Shown: positions 13,161 to 27,629 of the stretch, piece after piece | How the letters are laid out: every line of letters begins with the position of its first letter | Numbering within the stretch: the first letter of the stretch is position 1 | NCBI GenBank assembly: GCA_026168455.1 | Contig: CM047431.1 | Coordinates: forward strand, 40,703,986-40,767,985 | Source: Theocolax elegans | Taxonomy: Eukaryota > Arthropoda > Insecta > Hymenoptera > Cerocephalidae | DNA: 64,000 nucleotides | Direction: 5' to 3' | Program-made: the position numbers and the translations under genes | The notes under the pieces: generated by a model | Seen by the model: only the letters and a program-made list of their open reading frames with translations | Database searches by the model: none | What the model was told of the DNA's origin: nothing

Positions 13161-14346
13161 GGGGAGACCGGGGCTAAAATTAACATTTTTTTAAAAAATC
13201 GTTCTCCTAATTAATTAAAGAATTAGTTTGCTATACTAAGTATTGTTACTTTTTCTTTGCCTATTCAGCGAAGTCATGTCACAGGAATTTTTTGGAAATT
13301 ATAAATATCTTTTTTTTACGAGAGGATTTACTAAAAATCGTTGTCTGTTAATTTTTGCCCCGCATGCGGGGTAAATATTAACATCTCATTTTTTTATTGT
13401 TAAGACTTAGTTTCATAATAAATGTACACATTTAACAAATGTAAACAAAAAATATATTTTTTACTGAATATACGAATAACAAGTGATATACAAATAAAAA
13501 AATTGTTAACAAATTATTTCTTTAACACAAAAATAACGCAGGTCTTCGTCTTACAAATTAATTAAAGCTAATAAACATTTGCACTATTAAATAATACATG
13601 TATAAACACAAAAATTATAGCAAAGTTCAAATTAATAAAATTAAATATAAATTAATAGTATTAACAGTGTTAATACTTGCCCCGAAAATTTGTTAATATT
13701 TACCCCGACAAATTTTTTTTTTTTAAATCGTTAAAAAAAATAAAAAGAAATAAAAAAAAATAAAAAAAAATGTGCGATTAAATAGCTTATTTCAAGTAGA
13801 ATGGGGTATGGTAATTTTAATTTTGTTAATTATATGATATGTAATTAAGAATAAACATTTTTGAGTGAAAAATTTTTCCATTACCTGATCAAAATATCGC
13901 TGTCTCCTATATATTATCGGCTCGACGTCCTGCGATCTACGGAAGGTGTTTACATGTTAAAGGGCAATAAACTTTAAGTCTAGAGTCATCTATGAAGTGT
14001 ATAGAACTCTTCGCATCACTAAGAATTCAATGTTAATATTTACCCATGTTAATTTTAGCCCCGGTCTCCCCTAAGTACATGCATAAACCGGCTAAGAAAT
14101 TCAAATTTTCATTTTTTTATATTTCTTTCCATAGCCAGGTGGATTGAATTCAAATGCATTCTTATACGTTAGTACATGCATAACCCGGCTAAGAAATCCA
14201 AATTTACATTTTTATATATTTCGTTCTATAGCCGGGTGGATTGAACTCAAAGGCACTCTTATACGTAAATACACGCATAAACCGGCAAAGAGATTCATAT
14301 TTTCAATTTTTTTAATTTCGTTCCACAGCCGGGTGGATTGAATTCA
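12159..14346. repeat. Higher-order block, second copy (partner of 5,182-7,370)
   Basis: Near-identical to 5,182-7,370 at offset 6,976-6,977, including the TIR element with its flanks. Beyond about 14,346 the match resumes with an offset near 6,487. The downstream copy therefore lacks about five monomers (roughly 490 bp) present at about 7,370-7,860, the expected product of unequal exchange or slippage in whole-monomer steps. Confidence 0.85.
13161..14071. mobile_element. Non-autonomous TIR element (copy 3), 911 bp, TA-flanked
   Basis: Same element as 6184-7095, with the same TA at both edges (13159-13160 and 14072-14073) and the same satellite flanks. I see only a handful of differences, such as one A fewer in an A-run near 13,450, AACAGTGTTAATAC for AACAGTATTAATAC, TATATTATC for TATCTTATC, and TACCCATG for TACCCCTG close to the right terminus. 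Shared flanks mean it arose by duplication of the surrounding satellite block and not by a new transposition. Confidence 0.9.
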
Positions 14347-16959
14347 AATGCAATCTTATACATAAATACACGCATAAACCGACTAGGAAGCTTAAATTTT
14401 CAATTTTTTTAGATTTCGTTCCATAGCCGGGTGAATTGAAGTCAAATGCATTCTTATACATAAGTACACGCATAAACCGGCTAAGAAATACGAATTTTCA
14501 ATTTTTTATATTTCGTTCTATAGCCGGGTGGATTGAACTCAAATGCATTCTTATACATAAGTACACGCATAAACCGGCTGAGAAATCTGAATTTTCCAAT
14601 TTTTTTATATTTCGTTTCATAGCCTGGTGGATTGAACTCAAATGCATTCTTATACATAAGTACACGCATAAACCGGCTAAGAAATCCAAATTTTCATTTT
14701 TTTAGATTTCGTTCCATTGCCGGGTATATTGTATTCAAAGGCAATCTTATACGTAAATACACGCATAAACCGACTAGGAAGCTTAAATTTTCAATTTTTT
14801 TAGATTTCGTTCCATAGCCGGGTGAATTGAAGTCAAATGCATTCTTATACATAAGTACACGCATAAACCGGCTAAGAAATACGAATTTTCAATTTTTTTA
14901 TATTTCGTTCCATAGTCGGGTGGATTGAATTCAAACGCGCTCTTATACGTAAGTACACGCATAAACCGGCTAAGAAATCCAAATTTTCATTTTTTTAGAT
15001 TTCGTTCCATTGCCGGGTGTATTGTATTCAAATGCAACCTTATACGTAAATACACGCATAAACCGACTAAGAAGCTTAAATTTTCAATTTTTTTTTATCT
15101 CGATCCATAGCGGGGTGGATTGAATTCAAATGCATTCTTATACATAAGTACACGCATAAGCCGGCTAAGAAATCCGAATTTTCAATTTTTTTATATTTCG
15201 TTCCATAGCCGGGAGAATTGAATTCAAATGCATTCTTATACGTAAGTACATGCATAAACCGGCTAAGAAATCCAAATTTACATTTATTTATATTTCGTTC
15301 TATAGCCGGGTGGATTGAACTCAAATGCATTCTTATACATAAGTACACGCATAAACCGGCTGAGATATCTGAATTTTCCAATTTTTTTATATTTCGTTTC
15401 ATAGCCTGGTGGATTGAAATCAAATGCATTCTTATACATAAGTACACGCATAAACCGGCTGAGAAATCTGAATTTTCCAATTTTTTTATATTTCGTTTCA
15501 TAGCCTGGTGAATTGAAGTCAAATGCATTCTTATACGTAAGTACACGCACAAACCGGCTAAGAAATACGAATTTTCAATTTTTTATATTTCGTTCCATAG
15601 CCGGGTGGATTGACTTCAAAGGCACTCTTATACGTAAATACACGCATAAACCGGCTAAGAGATTCATAATTTCAATTTTTTTAATTTCGTTCCACAGCCG
15701 GGTGGATTGAATTCAAATGCATTCTTATACATAAGTACACGCATAAACCGGCTAAGAAATCCGAATTTTCAATTTTTTTATATTTCGTTCCATAGCCTGG
15801 TGGATTGAATTCAAACGCACTCTTATACGTAAGTACACGCATAAACCGGCTAAGAAATCCAAATTTTCATTTTTTTAGATTTCGTTCCATCGCCGGGTGT
15901 ATTGTATTCAAAGGCAATCTTATACGTAAGTACACGCATAAGCCGGCTAAAAAGTCCTAATTTTCAATTTTTTTATATTTCGTTCTATAGCCGGGTGGAT
16001 TGAATTCAAATGCATTCTTATACGTAAGTACACGCATAAACCGGCTAAGAAATCCAAAGTTTCATTTTTTTAGATATCGTTCCATTGCCGGGTGTATTGT
16101 ATTCAAAGGCAATCTTATACGTAAATACACGCATAAACCGACTAAGAAGCTTAAATTTTCAATTTTTTTTTATCTCGATCCATAGCGGGGTGGATTGAAT
16201 TCAAATGCATTCTTATACATAAGTACACGCATAAACCGGCTAAGAAATCCGAATTTTCAATTTTTTTATATTTCGTTCCATAGTCGGGTGGATTGAATTC
16301 AAACGCACTCTTATACGTAAGTACACGCATAAACCGGCTAAGAAATCCAAATTTTCATTTTTTTAGATTTCGTTCCATTGCCGGGTGTATTGTATTCAAA
16401 GGCAATCTTATAAGTAAATACACGCATAAACCGACTAGGAAGCTTAAATTTTCAATTTTTTTAGATTTCGATTCATAGCGGAGTGGATTGAATTCAAATG
16501 CATTCTTATACGTAAGTACACGCATAAACCGGCTAAGAAATCCAAATTTTCATTTTTTTAGATATCGTTCCATTGCCGGGTGTATTGTATTCAAAGGCAC
16601 TCTTATACGTAAGTACACGCATAAACCGGCTAAAAAGCTTAAATTTTCAATTTTTTTTTATTTCGATTCATAGCGGGGTGGATTGAATTCAAATGCATTC
16701 TTATACATAAGTACACTCATAAATCGGCTAAGAAATCCAAATTTACATTATTTATATTTCGTTCTGTAGCCGGGAGAATTGAAATCAAATGCATTCTTAT
16801 ACATAAGTACACGCATAAACCGGCTAAGAAATACGAATTTTCAATTTTTTATATTTCGTTCCATAGCCGGGTGAATTGACTTCAAAGGCACTCTTATACG
16901 TAAATACACGCATAAACCGGCTAAGAGATTCATAATTTCAATTTTTTTATATTTCGTTT

Positions 16960-19900
16960 CATAGCCGGGTGAATTTAAGTCAAATGCATTCTTATACATA
17001 AGTACACGCATAAACCGGCTAAGAAATCCAAATTTTCATTTTTTTAGATTTCGTTCCATTGCCGGGTGTATTGTATTCAAAGGCAATCTTATAAGTAAAT
17101 ACACGCATAAACCGGCTAAGAGATTCATAATTTCAATTTTTGTAATTTCGTTCCACAGCCGGGTGGATTGAATTCAAATGCATTCCTATACGTAAGTACA
17201 CGCATAAACCGGCTAAGAAATCCAAATTTTCATTTTTTTATATTTCGTTTCATAGCCGGGTGAATTTAAGTCAAATGCATTCTTATACATAAGTACACGC
17301 ATAAACCGGCTAAGAAATCCAAATTTTCAATTTTTTTATATTTCGTTCCATAGCTGGGTGGATTGAATTCAAACGCACTCTTATACGTAAGTACACGCAT
17401 AAACCGGCTAAGAAATCCAAATTTTCATTTTTTTAGATTTCGTTCCATTGCCGGGTGTATTGTATTCAAAGGCAATCTTATACGTAAATACACGCATAAA
17501 CCGGCTAAGAGATTCATAATTTCAATTTTTTTAATTTCGTTCCACAGCCGGGTGGATTGAATTCAAATGCATTCCTATACATAAGTACACGCATAAACCG
17601 GCTAAGAAATTCGAATTTTCAATTTTTTTATATTTCGTTCCATAGCTGGGTGGATTGAATTCAAACGCACTCTTATACGTAAGTACACGCATAAACCGGC
17701 TAAGAAATCCAAATTTTCATTTTTTTATATTTCGTTTCATAGCCTGGTGAATTGAAGTCAAATGCATTCTTATACGTAAGTACACGCACAAACCGGCTAA
17801 GAAATACGAATTTTCAATTTTTTATATTTCGTTCCATAGCCGGGTGGATTGACTTCAAAGGCACTCTTATACGTAAATACACGCATAAACCGGCTAAGAG
17901 ATTCATAATTTCAATTTTTTTAATTTCGTTCCACAGCCGGGTGGATTGAATTCAAATGCATTCTTATACGTAAGTACACGCATAAACCGGCTAAGAAATC
18001 CAAATTTTCATTTTTTATATTTCGTTTCATAGCCTGGTGAATTGAAGTCAAATGCATTCTTATACGTAAGTACACGCACAAACCGGCTAAGAAATACGAA
18101 TTTTCAATTTTTTTATATTTCATTCCATAGCCGGGAGAATTGAATTCAAATGCATTCTTATACGTAAGCACATGCATAAACCGGCTAAGAAATCCAAATT
18201 TACATTTTTTTATATTTCGTTCTATAGCCGGGTGGATTGAACTCAAATGCATTCTTATACATAAGTACACGCATAAACCGGCTAAGAAATCTGAATTTTC
18301 CAATTTTTTTATATTTCGTTTCATATCCGGTTGAATTGAAGTCAAATGCATTCTTATACGTAAGTACACGCACAAACCGGCTAAGAAATACGAATTTTCA
18401 ATTTTTTATATTTCGTTCCATAGCCGGGTGGATTGACTTCAAAGGCACTCTTATACGTAAATACACGCATAAACCGGCTAAGAAATTCGAATTTTCAATT
18501 TTTTTATATTTCGTTCTATAGCCGGGTGGATTGAATTCAAATGCATTCTTATACTTAAGTACACGCATAAACCGGCTAAGAAATCCGAATTTTCAATTTT
18601 TTATATTTCGTTCCATAGCCTCGTGGATTGAATTCAAACGCACTCTTATACGTAAGTACACGCATAAACCGGCTAAGAAATACGAATTTTCAATTTTTAT
18701 ATTTCGTTCCATAGCCGGGTGGATTGACTTCAAAGGCACTCTTATACGTAAATACACGCATAAACCGGCTAAGAAATTCGAATTTTCAATTTTTTATATT
18801 TCGTTCTATAGCCGGGTGGATTGAATTCAAATGCATTCTTATACATAAGTACACGCATAAACCGGCTAAGAAATCCGAATTTTCAATTTTTTATATTTCG
18901 TTCCATAGCCTCGTGGATTGAATTCAAACGCACTCTTATACGTAAGTACACGCATAAACCGGCTAAGAAATCCAAATTTTCATTTTTTTAGATTTCGTTC
19001 CATTGCCGGGTGTATTGTATTCAAAGGCAATCTTATACGTAAATACACGCATAAACCGGCTAAGAGATTCATAATTTCAATTTTTTTAATTTCGTTCCAA
19101 AGCCGGGTGGATTGAATTCAAATGCATTCTTATACGTAAGTACACGCATAACCGGCTAAGAAATCCAAATTTTCATTTTTTTATATTTCGTTTCATAGCC
19201 TGGTGAATTGAAGTCAAATGCATTCTTATACGTAAGTACACGCACAAACCGGCTAAGAAATACGAATTTTCAATTTTTTATATTTCGTTCCATAGCCAGG
19301 TGGATTGACTTAAAAGGCACTCTTATACGTAAATACACGCATAAACCGGCTAAGAGATTCATAATTTCAATTTTTTATATTTCGTTCCATAGCCTGGTGG
19401 ATTGAATTCAAACGCACTCTTATACGTAAGTACAACGCATAAACCGGCTAAGAAATCCAAATTTCATTTTTTTATATTTCGTTTCATAGCCGGGTGAATT
19501 GAATTCAAATGCATTCTTATACATAAGTACACGCATAAACCGGCTAAGAAATCCAAATTTTCATTTTTTTAGATATCGTTCCATTGCCGGGTGTATTGTA
19601 TTCAAATGCATCTTATACGTAAGTACACTCATAAACCGACTAGGAAGCTTAAATTTTCAATTTTTTTAGATTTCGTTCCATAGTGGGGTGGATTGAATTC
19701 AAAAGGCATTCTTATACGTAAGTACACGCATAAACCGGCTAAAAAGCTTAAATTTTCAATTTTTTTTATTTCGATTCATAGCGGGGTGGATTGAATTCAA
19801 ATGCATTCTTATACATAAGTACACTCATAAACCGGCTAAGAAATTCAGATTTTCATTTTTTTATATTTCATTCCATAGCCGGGAGAATTGAATTCAAATG

Positions 19901-20950
19901 CATTCTTATACGTAAGTACATGCATAAACCGGCTAAGAAATCCAAATTTACATTTTTTTATATTTCGTTCTATAGCCGGGTGGATTGAACTAAAATGCAT
20001 TCTTATACATAAGTACACGCATAAACCGGCTAAGAAATCTGAATTTTCCAATTTTTTTATATTTCGTTTCATAGCCTGGTGAATTGAAGTCAAATGCATT
20101 CTTATACGTATGTACATGCACAAACCGGCTAATAAATACGAATTTTCAATTTTTATATTTCGTTCCATAGCCGGGTGGATTGACTTCAAAGGCACTCTTA
20201 TACGTAAATACACGCATAAACCGGCTAAGAGATTCATAATTTCAATTTTTTTATATTTCGTTTCATAGCCTGGTGGATTGAATTCAAACGCACTCTTATA
20301 CGTAAGTACAACGCATAAACCGGATAAGAAATCCAAATTTTCATTTTTTAGATTTCGTTCCATTGCCGGGTGTATTGTATTCAAAGGCAATCTTATACGT
20401 AAATACACGCATAAACCGGCTAAGAGATTCATAATTTCAATTTTTTTAATTTCGTTCCACAGCCGGGTGGATTGAATTCAAATGCATTCTTATACGTAAG
20501 TACACGCATAAACCGGCTAAGAAATCCAAATTTTCATTTTTTTAGATATCGTTCCATTGCCGGGTGTATTGTATTCAAAGGCAATCTTATACGTAAATAC
20601 ACGCATAAACCGACTAAGAAGCTTAAATTTTCAATTTTTTTTATCTCGATCCATAGCGGGGTGGATTGAATTCAAATGCATTCTTATACATAAGTACACG
20701 CATAAACCGGCTAAGAAATCCGAATTTTCAATTTTTTATATTTCGTTCCATAGCCGGGTGGATTGAATTCAAACGCACTCTTATACGTAAGTACACGCAT
20801 AAACCGGCTAAGAAATCCAAATTTTCATTTTTTTAGATTTCGTTCCATAGCTGGGTGGATTGAATTCAAACGCACTCTTATACGTAAGTACACGCATAAA
20901 CCGGCTAAGAAATCCAAATTTTTCATTTTTTTTAGATTTCGTTCCATTGC
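16960..20950. repeat. Higher-order block of about 6.6 kb period, copy 1
   Basis: A series of marker monomers recurs at about 23,460-27,560 with offsets rising slowly from 6,597 to 6,608. The small drift comes from single-base indels, almost all on one side. Markers include TTTTTGTAATTTCGTTCC, GCACATGCATAAACC, CATATCCGGTTGAATTG and GCCTCGTGGATTGAATTC. Confidence 0.85.
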
Positions 20951-23370
20951 CGGGTGTATTGTATTCAAAGGCAATCTTATAAGTAATACACGCATAAACC
21001 GGCTAAGAGATTCATAATTTCAATTTTTGTAATTTCGTTCCACAGCCGGGTGGATTGAATTCAAATGCATTCCTATACGTAAGTACAACGCATAAACCGG
21101 CTAAGAAATCCAAATTTTCATTTTTTTATATTTCGTTTCATAGCCGGGTGAATTTAAGTCAAATGCATTCTATACATAAGTACACGCATAAACCGGCTAA
21201 GAAATCCAAATTTTCAATTTTTTTTATATTTCGTTCCATAGCTGGGTGGATTGAATTCAAACGCACTCTTATACGTAAGTACACGCATAAACCGGCTAAG
21301 AAATCCAATTTTCATTTTTTTTAGATTTCGTTCCATTGCCGGGTGTATGTATTCAAAGGCAATCTTATACGTAAATACACGCATAAACCGGCTAAGAGAT
21401 TCATAATTTCAATTTTTTTAATTTCGTTCCACAGCCGGGTGGATTGAATTCAAATGCATTCCTATACATACGTACACGCATAAACCGGCTAAGAAATTCG
21501 AATTTCAATTTTTTTATATTTCGTTCCATAGCTGGGTGGATTGAATTCAAACGCACTCTTATACGTAAGTACACGCATGAACCGGCTAAGAAATCCAAAT
21601 TTTATTTTTTATATTTCGTTTCATAGCTGGTGAATTGAAGTCAAATGCATTCTTATACGTAAGTACAACGCACAAACCGGCTAAGAAATACGAATTTTCA
21701 ATTTTTTATATTTCGTTCCATAGCCGGGTGGATTGACTTCAAAGGGCACTCTTATACGTAAATACACGCATAAACCGGCTAAGAGATTCATAATTTCAAT
21801 TTTTTTAATTTGCGTTCCACAGCCGGGTGGATTGAATTCAAATGCATTCTTATACGTAAGTACACGCATAACCGGCTAAGAATCCAAATTTTCATTTTTT
21901 TATATTTCGTTTCATAGCCTGGTGAATTGAAGTCAAATGCATTCTTATACGTAAGTACACGCACAAACCGGCTAAGAAATACGAATTTCAATTTTTTTAT
22001 ATTTCATTCCATAGCCGGGAGAATTGAATTCAAATGCATTCTTATACGTAAGCACATGCATAAACCGGCTAAGAAATCCAAATTACATTTTTTTTATATT
22101 TCGTTCTATAGCCGGTGGATTGAACTCAATGCATTCTTATACATAAGTACACGCATAAACCGGCTAAGAAATCTGAATTTTCCAATTTTTTTATATTTCG
22201 TTTCATATCCGGTTGAATTGAAGTCAAATGCATTCTTATACGTAAGTACACGCACAAACCGGCTAAGAAATACGAATTTTCAATTTTTATATTTCGTTCC
22301 ATAGCCGGGGGATTGACTTCAAAGGCACTCTTATACGTAAATACACGCATAAACCGGCTAAGAAATTCGAATTTTCAATTTTTTTATATTTCGTTCTATA
22401 GCCGGGTGGATTGAATTCAAATGCATTCTTATACTTAAGTACACGCATAAACCGGCTAAGAAATCCGAATTTTCAATTTTTTTAATTTCGTTCCATAGCC
22501 TCGTGGATTGAATTCAAACGCACCTCTTATACGTAAGTACACGCATAAACCGGCTAAGAAATACGAATTTTCAATTTTTTATATTTCGTTCCATAGCCGG
22601 GTGGATTGACTTCAAAGGCACTCTTATACGTAAATACACGCATAAACCGGCCTAAGAGATTCATAATTTCAATTTTTTTAATTTCGTTCCACAGCCGGGT
22701 GGATTGAATTCAAATGCATTCCTATACATAAGTACACGCATAAACCGGCTAAGAAATTCGAATTTTCAATTTTTTTTATATTTCGTTCTATAGCCGGGGT
22801 GGATTGAATTCAAATGCATTCTTATACATAAGTACACGCATAAACCGGCTAAGAAATCCGAATTTTCAATTTTTTTATATTTCGTTCCATAGCCTCGGTG
22901 GATTGAATTCAAACGCACTCTTATACGTAAGTACACGCATAAACCGGCTAAGAAATCCAAATTTTCATTTTTTAGATTTCGTTCCATTGGGGTGTATTGT
23001 ATTAAAGGCAATCTTATACGTAAATACAACGCATAAACCGGCTAAGAGATTACTAATTTCATTTTTTTAATTTCGTTCCAAGCCGGGTGGATTGAATTCA
23101 AATGCATTCTTATACGTAAGTACACGCATAAACCGGCTAAGAAATCCAAATTTTCATTTTTTTATATTTCGTTTCATAGCCTGGTGAATTGAAGTCAAAT
23201 GCATTCTTATACGTAAGTACACGCACAAACCGGCTAAGAAATACGAATTTTCAATTTTTTATATTTCGTTCCATAGCCAGGTGGATTGACTTAAAAGGCA
23301 CTCTTATACGTAAATACACGCAAAAACCGGCTAAGAATACGAATTTTAATTTTTATATTTCGTTCCATAG
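20930..23370. repeat. Extra, indel-rich copy of the 17.0-19.3 kb block
   Basis: The same ordered monomers as about 17,040-19,330 (offset about 3.89 kb) and 23,640-25,940 appear here, but riddled with one-base gains and losses: GTACAACGCATAAACC, AAGTAATACACG, CATTCTATACAT, CGGCCTAAGAG, GCACCTCTTATACG. Flanking copies are clean. Either a degraded unit or, more likely, an unpolished stretch of assembly. Confidence 0.75.
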
Positions 23371-23459
23371 CCGGTGAATTGACTTCAAAGGCACTCTTAT
23401 ACGTAAATACACGCATAAACCGGCTAAGAGATTCAATTTCAATTTTTTTATATTTCGTT

Positions 23460-26400
23460 CATAGCGGGTGAATTTAAGTCAAATGCATCTTATACATAAG
23501 TACACGCATAAACCGGCTAAGAAATTCGAATTTTCAATTTTTTTTATATTTCGTTCCATAGCTGGTGGATTGAATTCAAACGCACTTCTTATACGTAAGT
23601 ACACGCATAAACCGGCTAAGAAATCCAAATTTTTCATTTTTTTAGATTTCGTTCCATTGCCGGGTGTATTGTATTCAAAGGCAATCTTATAAGTAAATAC
23701 ACGCATAAACCGGCTAAGAGATTCATAATTTCAATTTTTGTAATTTCGTTCCACAGCCGGGTGGATTGAATTCAAATGCATTCCTATACGTAAGTACACG
23801 CATAAACCGGCTAAGAAATCCAAATTTTCATTTTTTTATATTTCGTTTCATAGCCGGGTGAATTTAAGTCAAATGCATTCTTATACATAAGTACACGCAT
23901 AAACCGGCTAAGAAATCCAAATTTTCAATTTTTTTATATTTCGTTCCATAGCTGGGTGGATTGAATTCAAACGCACTCTTATACGTAAGTACACGCATAA
24001 ACCGGCTAAGAAATCCAAATTTTCATTTTTTTAGATTTCGTTCCATTGCCGGGTGTATTGTATTCAAAGGCAATCTTATACGTAAATACACGCATAAACC
24101 GGCTAAGAGATTCATAATTTCAATTTTTTTAATTTCGTTCCACAGCCGGGTGGATTGAATTCAAATGCATTCCTATACATAAGTACACGCATAAACCGGC
24201 TAAGAAATTCGAATTTTCAATTTTTTTATATTTCGTTCCATAGCTGGGTGGATTGAATTCAAACGCACTCTTATACGTAAGTACACGCATAAACCGGCTA
24301 AGAAATCCAAATTTTCATTTTTTTATATTCGTTTCATAGCCTGGTGAATTGAAGTCAAATGCATTCTTATACGTAAGTACACGCACAAACCGGCTAAGAA
24401 ATACGAATTTTCAATTTTTTATATTTCGTTCCATAGCCGGGTGGATTGACTTCAAAGGCACTCTTATACGTAAATACACGCATAAACCGGCTAAGAGATT
24501 CATAATTTCAATTTTTTTAATTTCGTTCCACAGCCGGGTGGATTGAATTCAAATGCATTCTTATACGTAAGTACACGCATAAACCGGCTAAGAAATCCAA
24601 ATTTTCATTTTTTTATATTTCGTTTCATAGCCTGGTGAATTGAAGTCAAATGCATTCTTATACGTAAGTACACGCACAAACCGGCTAAGAAATACGAATT
24701 TTCAATTTTTTTATATTTCATTCCATAGCCGGGAGAATTGAATTCAAATGCATTCTTATACGTAAGCACATGCATAAACCGGCTAAGAAATCCAAATTTA
24801 CATTTTTTTATATTTCGTTCTATAGCCGGGTGGATTGAACTCAAATGCATTCTTATACATAAGTACACGCATAAACCGGCTAAGAAATCTGAATTTTCCA
24901 ATTTTTTTATATTTCGTTTCATATCCGGTTGAATTGAAGTCAAATGCATTCTTATACGTAAGTACACGCACAAACCGGCTAAGAAATACGAATTTTCAAT
25001 TTTTTATATTTCGTTCCATAGCCGGGTGGATTGACTTCAAAGGCACTCTTATACGTAAATACACGCATAAACCGGCTAAGAAATTCGAATTTTCAATTTT
25101 TTTATATTTCGTTCTATAGCCGGGTGGATTGAATTCAAATGCATTCTTATACTTAAGTACACGCATAAACCGGCTAAGAAATCCGAATTTTCAATTTTTT
25201 TATATTTCGTTCCATAGCCTCGTGGATTGAATTCAAACGCACTCTTATACGTAAGTACACGCATAAACCGGCTAAGAAATACGAATTTTCAATTTTTTAT
25301 ATTTCGTTCCATAGCCGGGTGGATTGACTTCAAAGGCACTCTTATACGTAAATACACGCATAAACCGGCTAAGAAATTCGAATTTTCAATTTTTTTATAT
25401 TTCGTTCTATAGCCGGGTGGATTGAATTCAAATGCATTCTTATACATAAGTACACGCATAAACCGGCTAAGAAATCCGAATTTTCAATTTTTTTATATTT
25501 CGTTCCATAGCCTCGTGGATTGAATTCAAACGCACTCTTATACGTAAGTACACGCATAAACCGGCTAAGAAATCCAAATTTTCATTTTTTTAGATTTCGT
25601 TCCATTGCCGGGTGTATTGTATTCAAAGGCAATCTTATACGTAAATACACGCATAAACCGGCTAAGAGATTCATAATTTCAATTTTTTTAATTTCGTTCC
25701 AAAGCCGGGTGGATTGAATTCAAATGCATTCTTATACGTAAGTACACGCATAAACCGGCTAAGAAATCCAAATTTTCATTTTTTTATATTTCGTTTCATA
25801 GCCTGGTGAATTGAAGTCAAATGCATTCTTATACGTAAGTACACGCACAAACCGGCTAAGAAATACGAATTTTCAATTTTTTATATTTCGTTCCATAGCC
25901 AGGTGGATTGACTTAAAAGGCACTCTTATACGTAAATACACGCATAAACCGGCTAAGAGATTCATAATTTCAATTTTTTTATATTTCGTTCCATAGCCTG
26001 GTGGATTGAATTCAAACGCACTCTTATACGTAAGTACACGCATAAACCGGCTAAGAAATCCAAATTTTCATTTTTTTATATTTCGTTTCATAGCCGGGTG
26101 AATTGAATTCAAATGCATTCTTATACATAAGTACACGCATAAACCGGCTAAGAAATCCAAATTTTCATTTTTTTAGATATCGTTCCATTGCCGGGTGTAT
26201 TGTATTCAAATGCAATCTTATACGTAAGTACACTCATAAACCGACTAGGAAGCTTAAATTTTCAATTTTTTTAGATTTCGTTCCATAGTGGGGTGGATTG
26301 AATTCAAAGGCATTCTTATACGTAAGTACACGCATAAACCGGCTAAAAAGCTTAAATTTTCAATTTTTTTTTATTTCGATTCATAGCGGGGTGGATTGAA

Positions 26401-27560
26401 TTCAAATGCATTCTTATACATAAGTACACTCATAAACCGGCTAAGAAATTCAGATTTTCATTTTTTTATATTTCATTCCATAGCCGGGAGAATTGAATTC
26501 AAATGCATTCTTATACGTAAGTACATGCATAAACCGGCTAAGAAATCCAAATTTACATTTTTTTATATTTCGTTCTATAGCCGGGTGGATTGAACTAAAA
26601 TGCATTCTTATACATAAGTACACGCATAAACCGGCTAAGAAATCTGAATTTTCCAATTTTTTTATATTTCGTTTCATAGCCTGGTGAATTGAAGTCAAAT
26701 GCATTCTTATACGTATGTACATGCACAAACCGGCTAATAAATACGAATTTTCAATTTTTTATATTTCGTTCCATAGCCGGGTGGATTGACTTCAAAGGCA
26801 CTCTTATACGTAAATACACGCATAAACCGGCTAAGAGATTCATAATTTCAATTTTTTTATATTTCGTTTCATAGCCTGGTGGATTGAATTCAAACGCACT
26901 CTTATACGTAAGTACACGCATAAACCGGATAAGAAATCCAAATTTTCATTTTTTTAGATTTCGTTCCATTGCCGGGTGTATTGTATTCAAAGGCAATCTT
27001 ATACGTAAATACACGCATAAACCGGCTAAGAGATTCATAATTTCAATTTATTTAATTTCGTTCCACAGCCGGGTGGATTGAATTCAAATGCATTCTTATA
27101 CGTAAGTACACGCATAAACCGGCTAAGATATCCAAATTTTCATTTTTTTAGATATCGTTCCATTGCCGGGTGTATTGTATGCAAAGGCAATCTTATACGT
27201 AAATACACGCATAAACCGACTAAGAAGCTTAAATTTTCAATTTTTTTTTATCTCGATCCATAGCGGGGTGGATTGAATTCAAATGCATTCTTATACATAA
27301 GTACACGCATAAACCGGCTAAGAAATCCGAATTTTCAATTTTTTTATATTTCGTTCCATAGCCGGGTGGATTGAATTCAAACGCACTCTTATACGTAAGT
27401 ACACGCATGAACCGGCTAAGAAATCCAAATTTTCATTTTTTTAGATTTTGTTCCATTGCCGGGTGTATTGTATTCAAAGGCAATCTTATAAGTAAATACA
27501 CGCATAAACCGACTAGGAAGCTTAAATTTTCAATTTTTTTAGATTTCGTTCCATAGTGGG
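23460..27560. repeat. Higher-order block of about 6.6 kb period, copy 2
   Basis: Clean partner of 16,960-20,950. From about 23,640 to 25,940 it also matches the noisy copy at 20.9-23.4 kb, giving three instances of that sub-block in this part of the array. Confidence 0.85.
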
Positions 27561-27629
27561 GTGGATTGAATTCAAAGGTATTCTTATACGTAAGTACACG
27601 CATAAACCGGCTAAAAAGCTTAAATTTTC

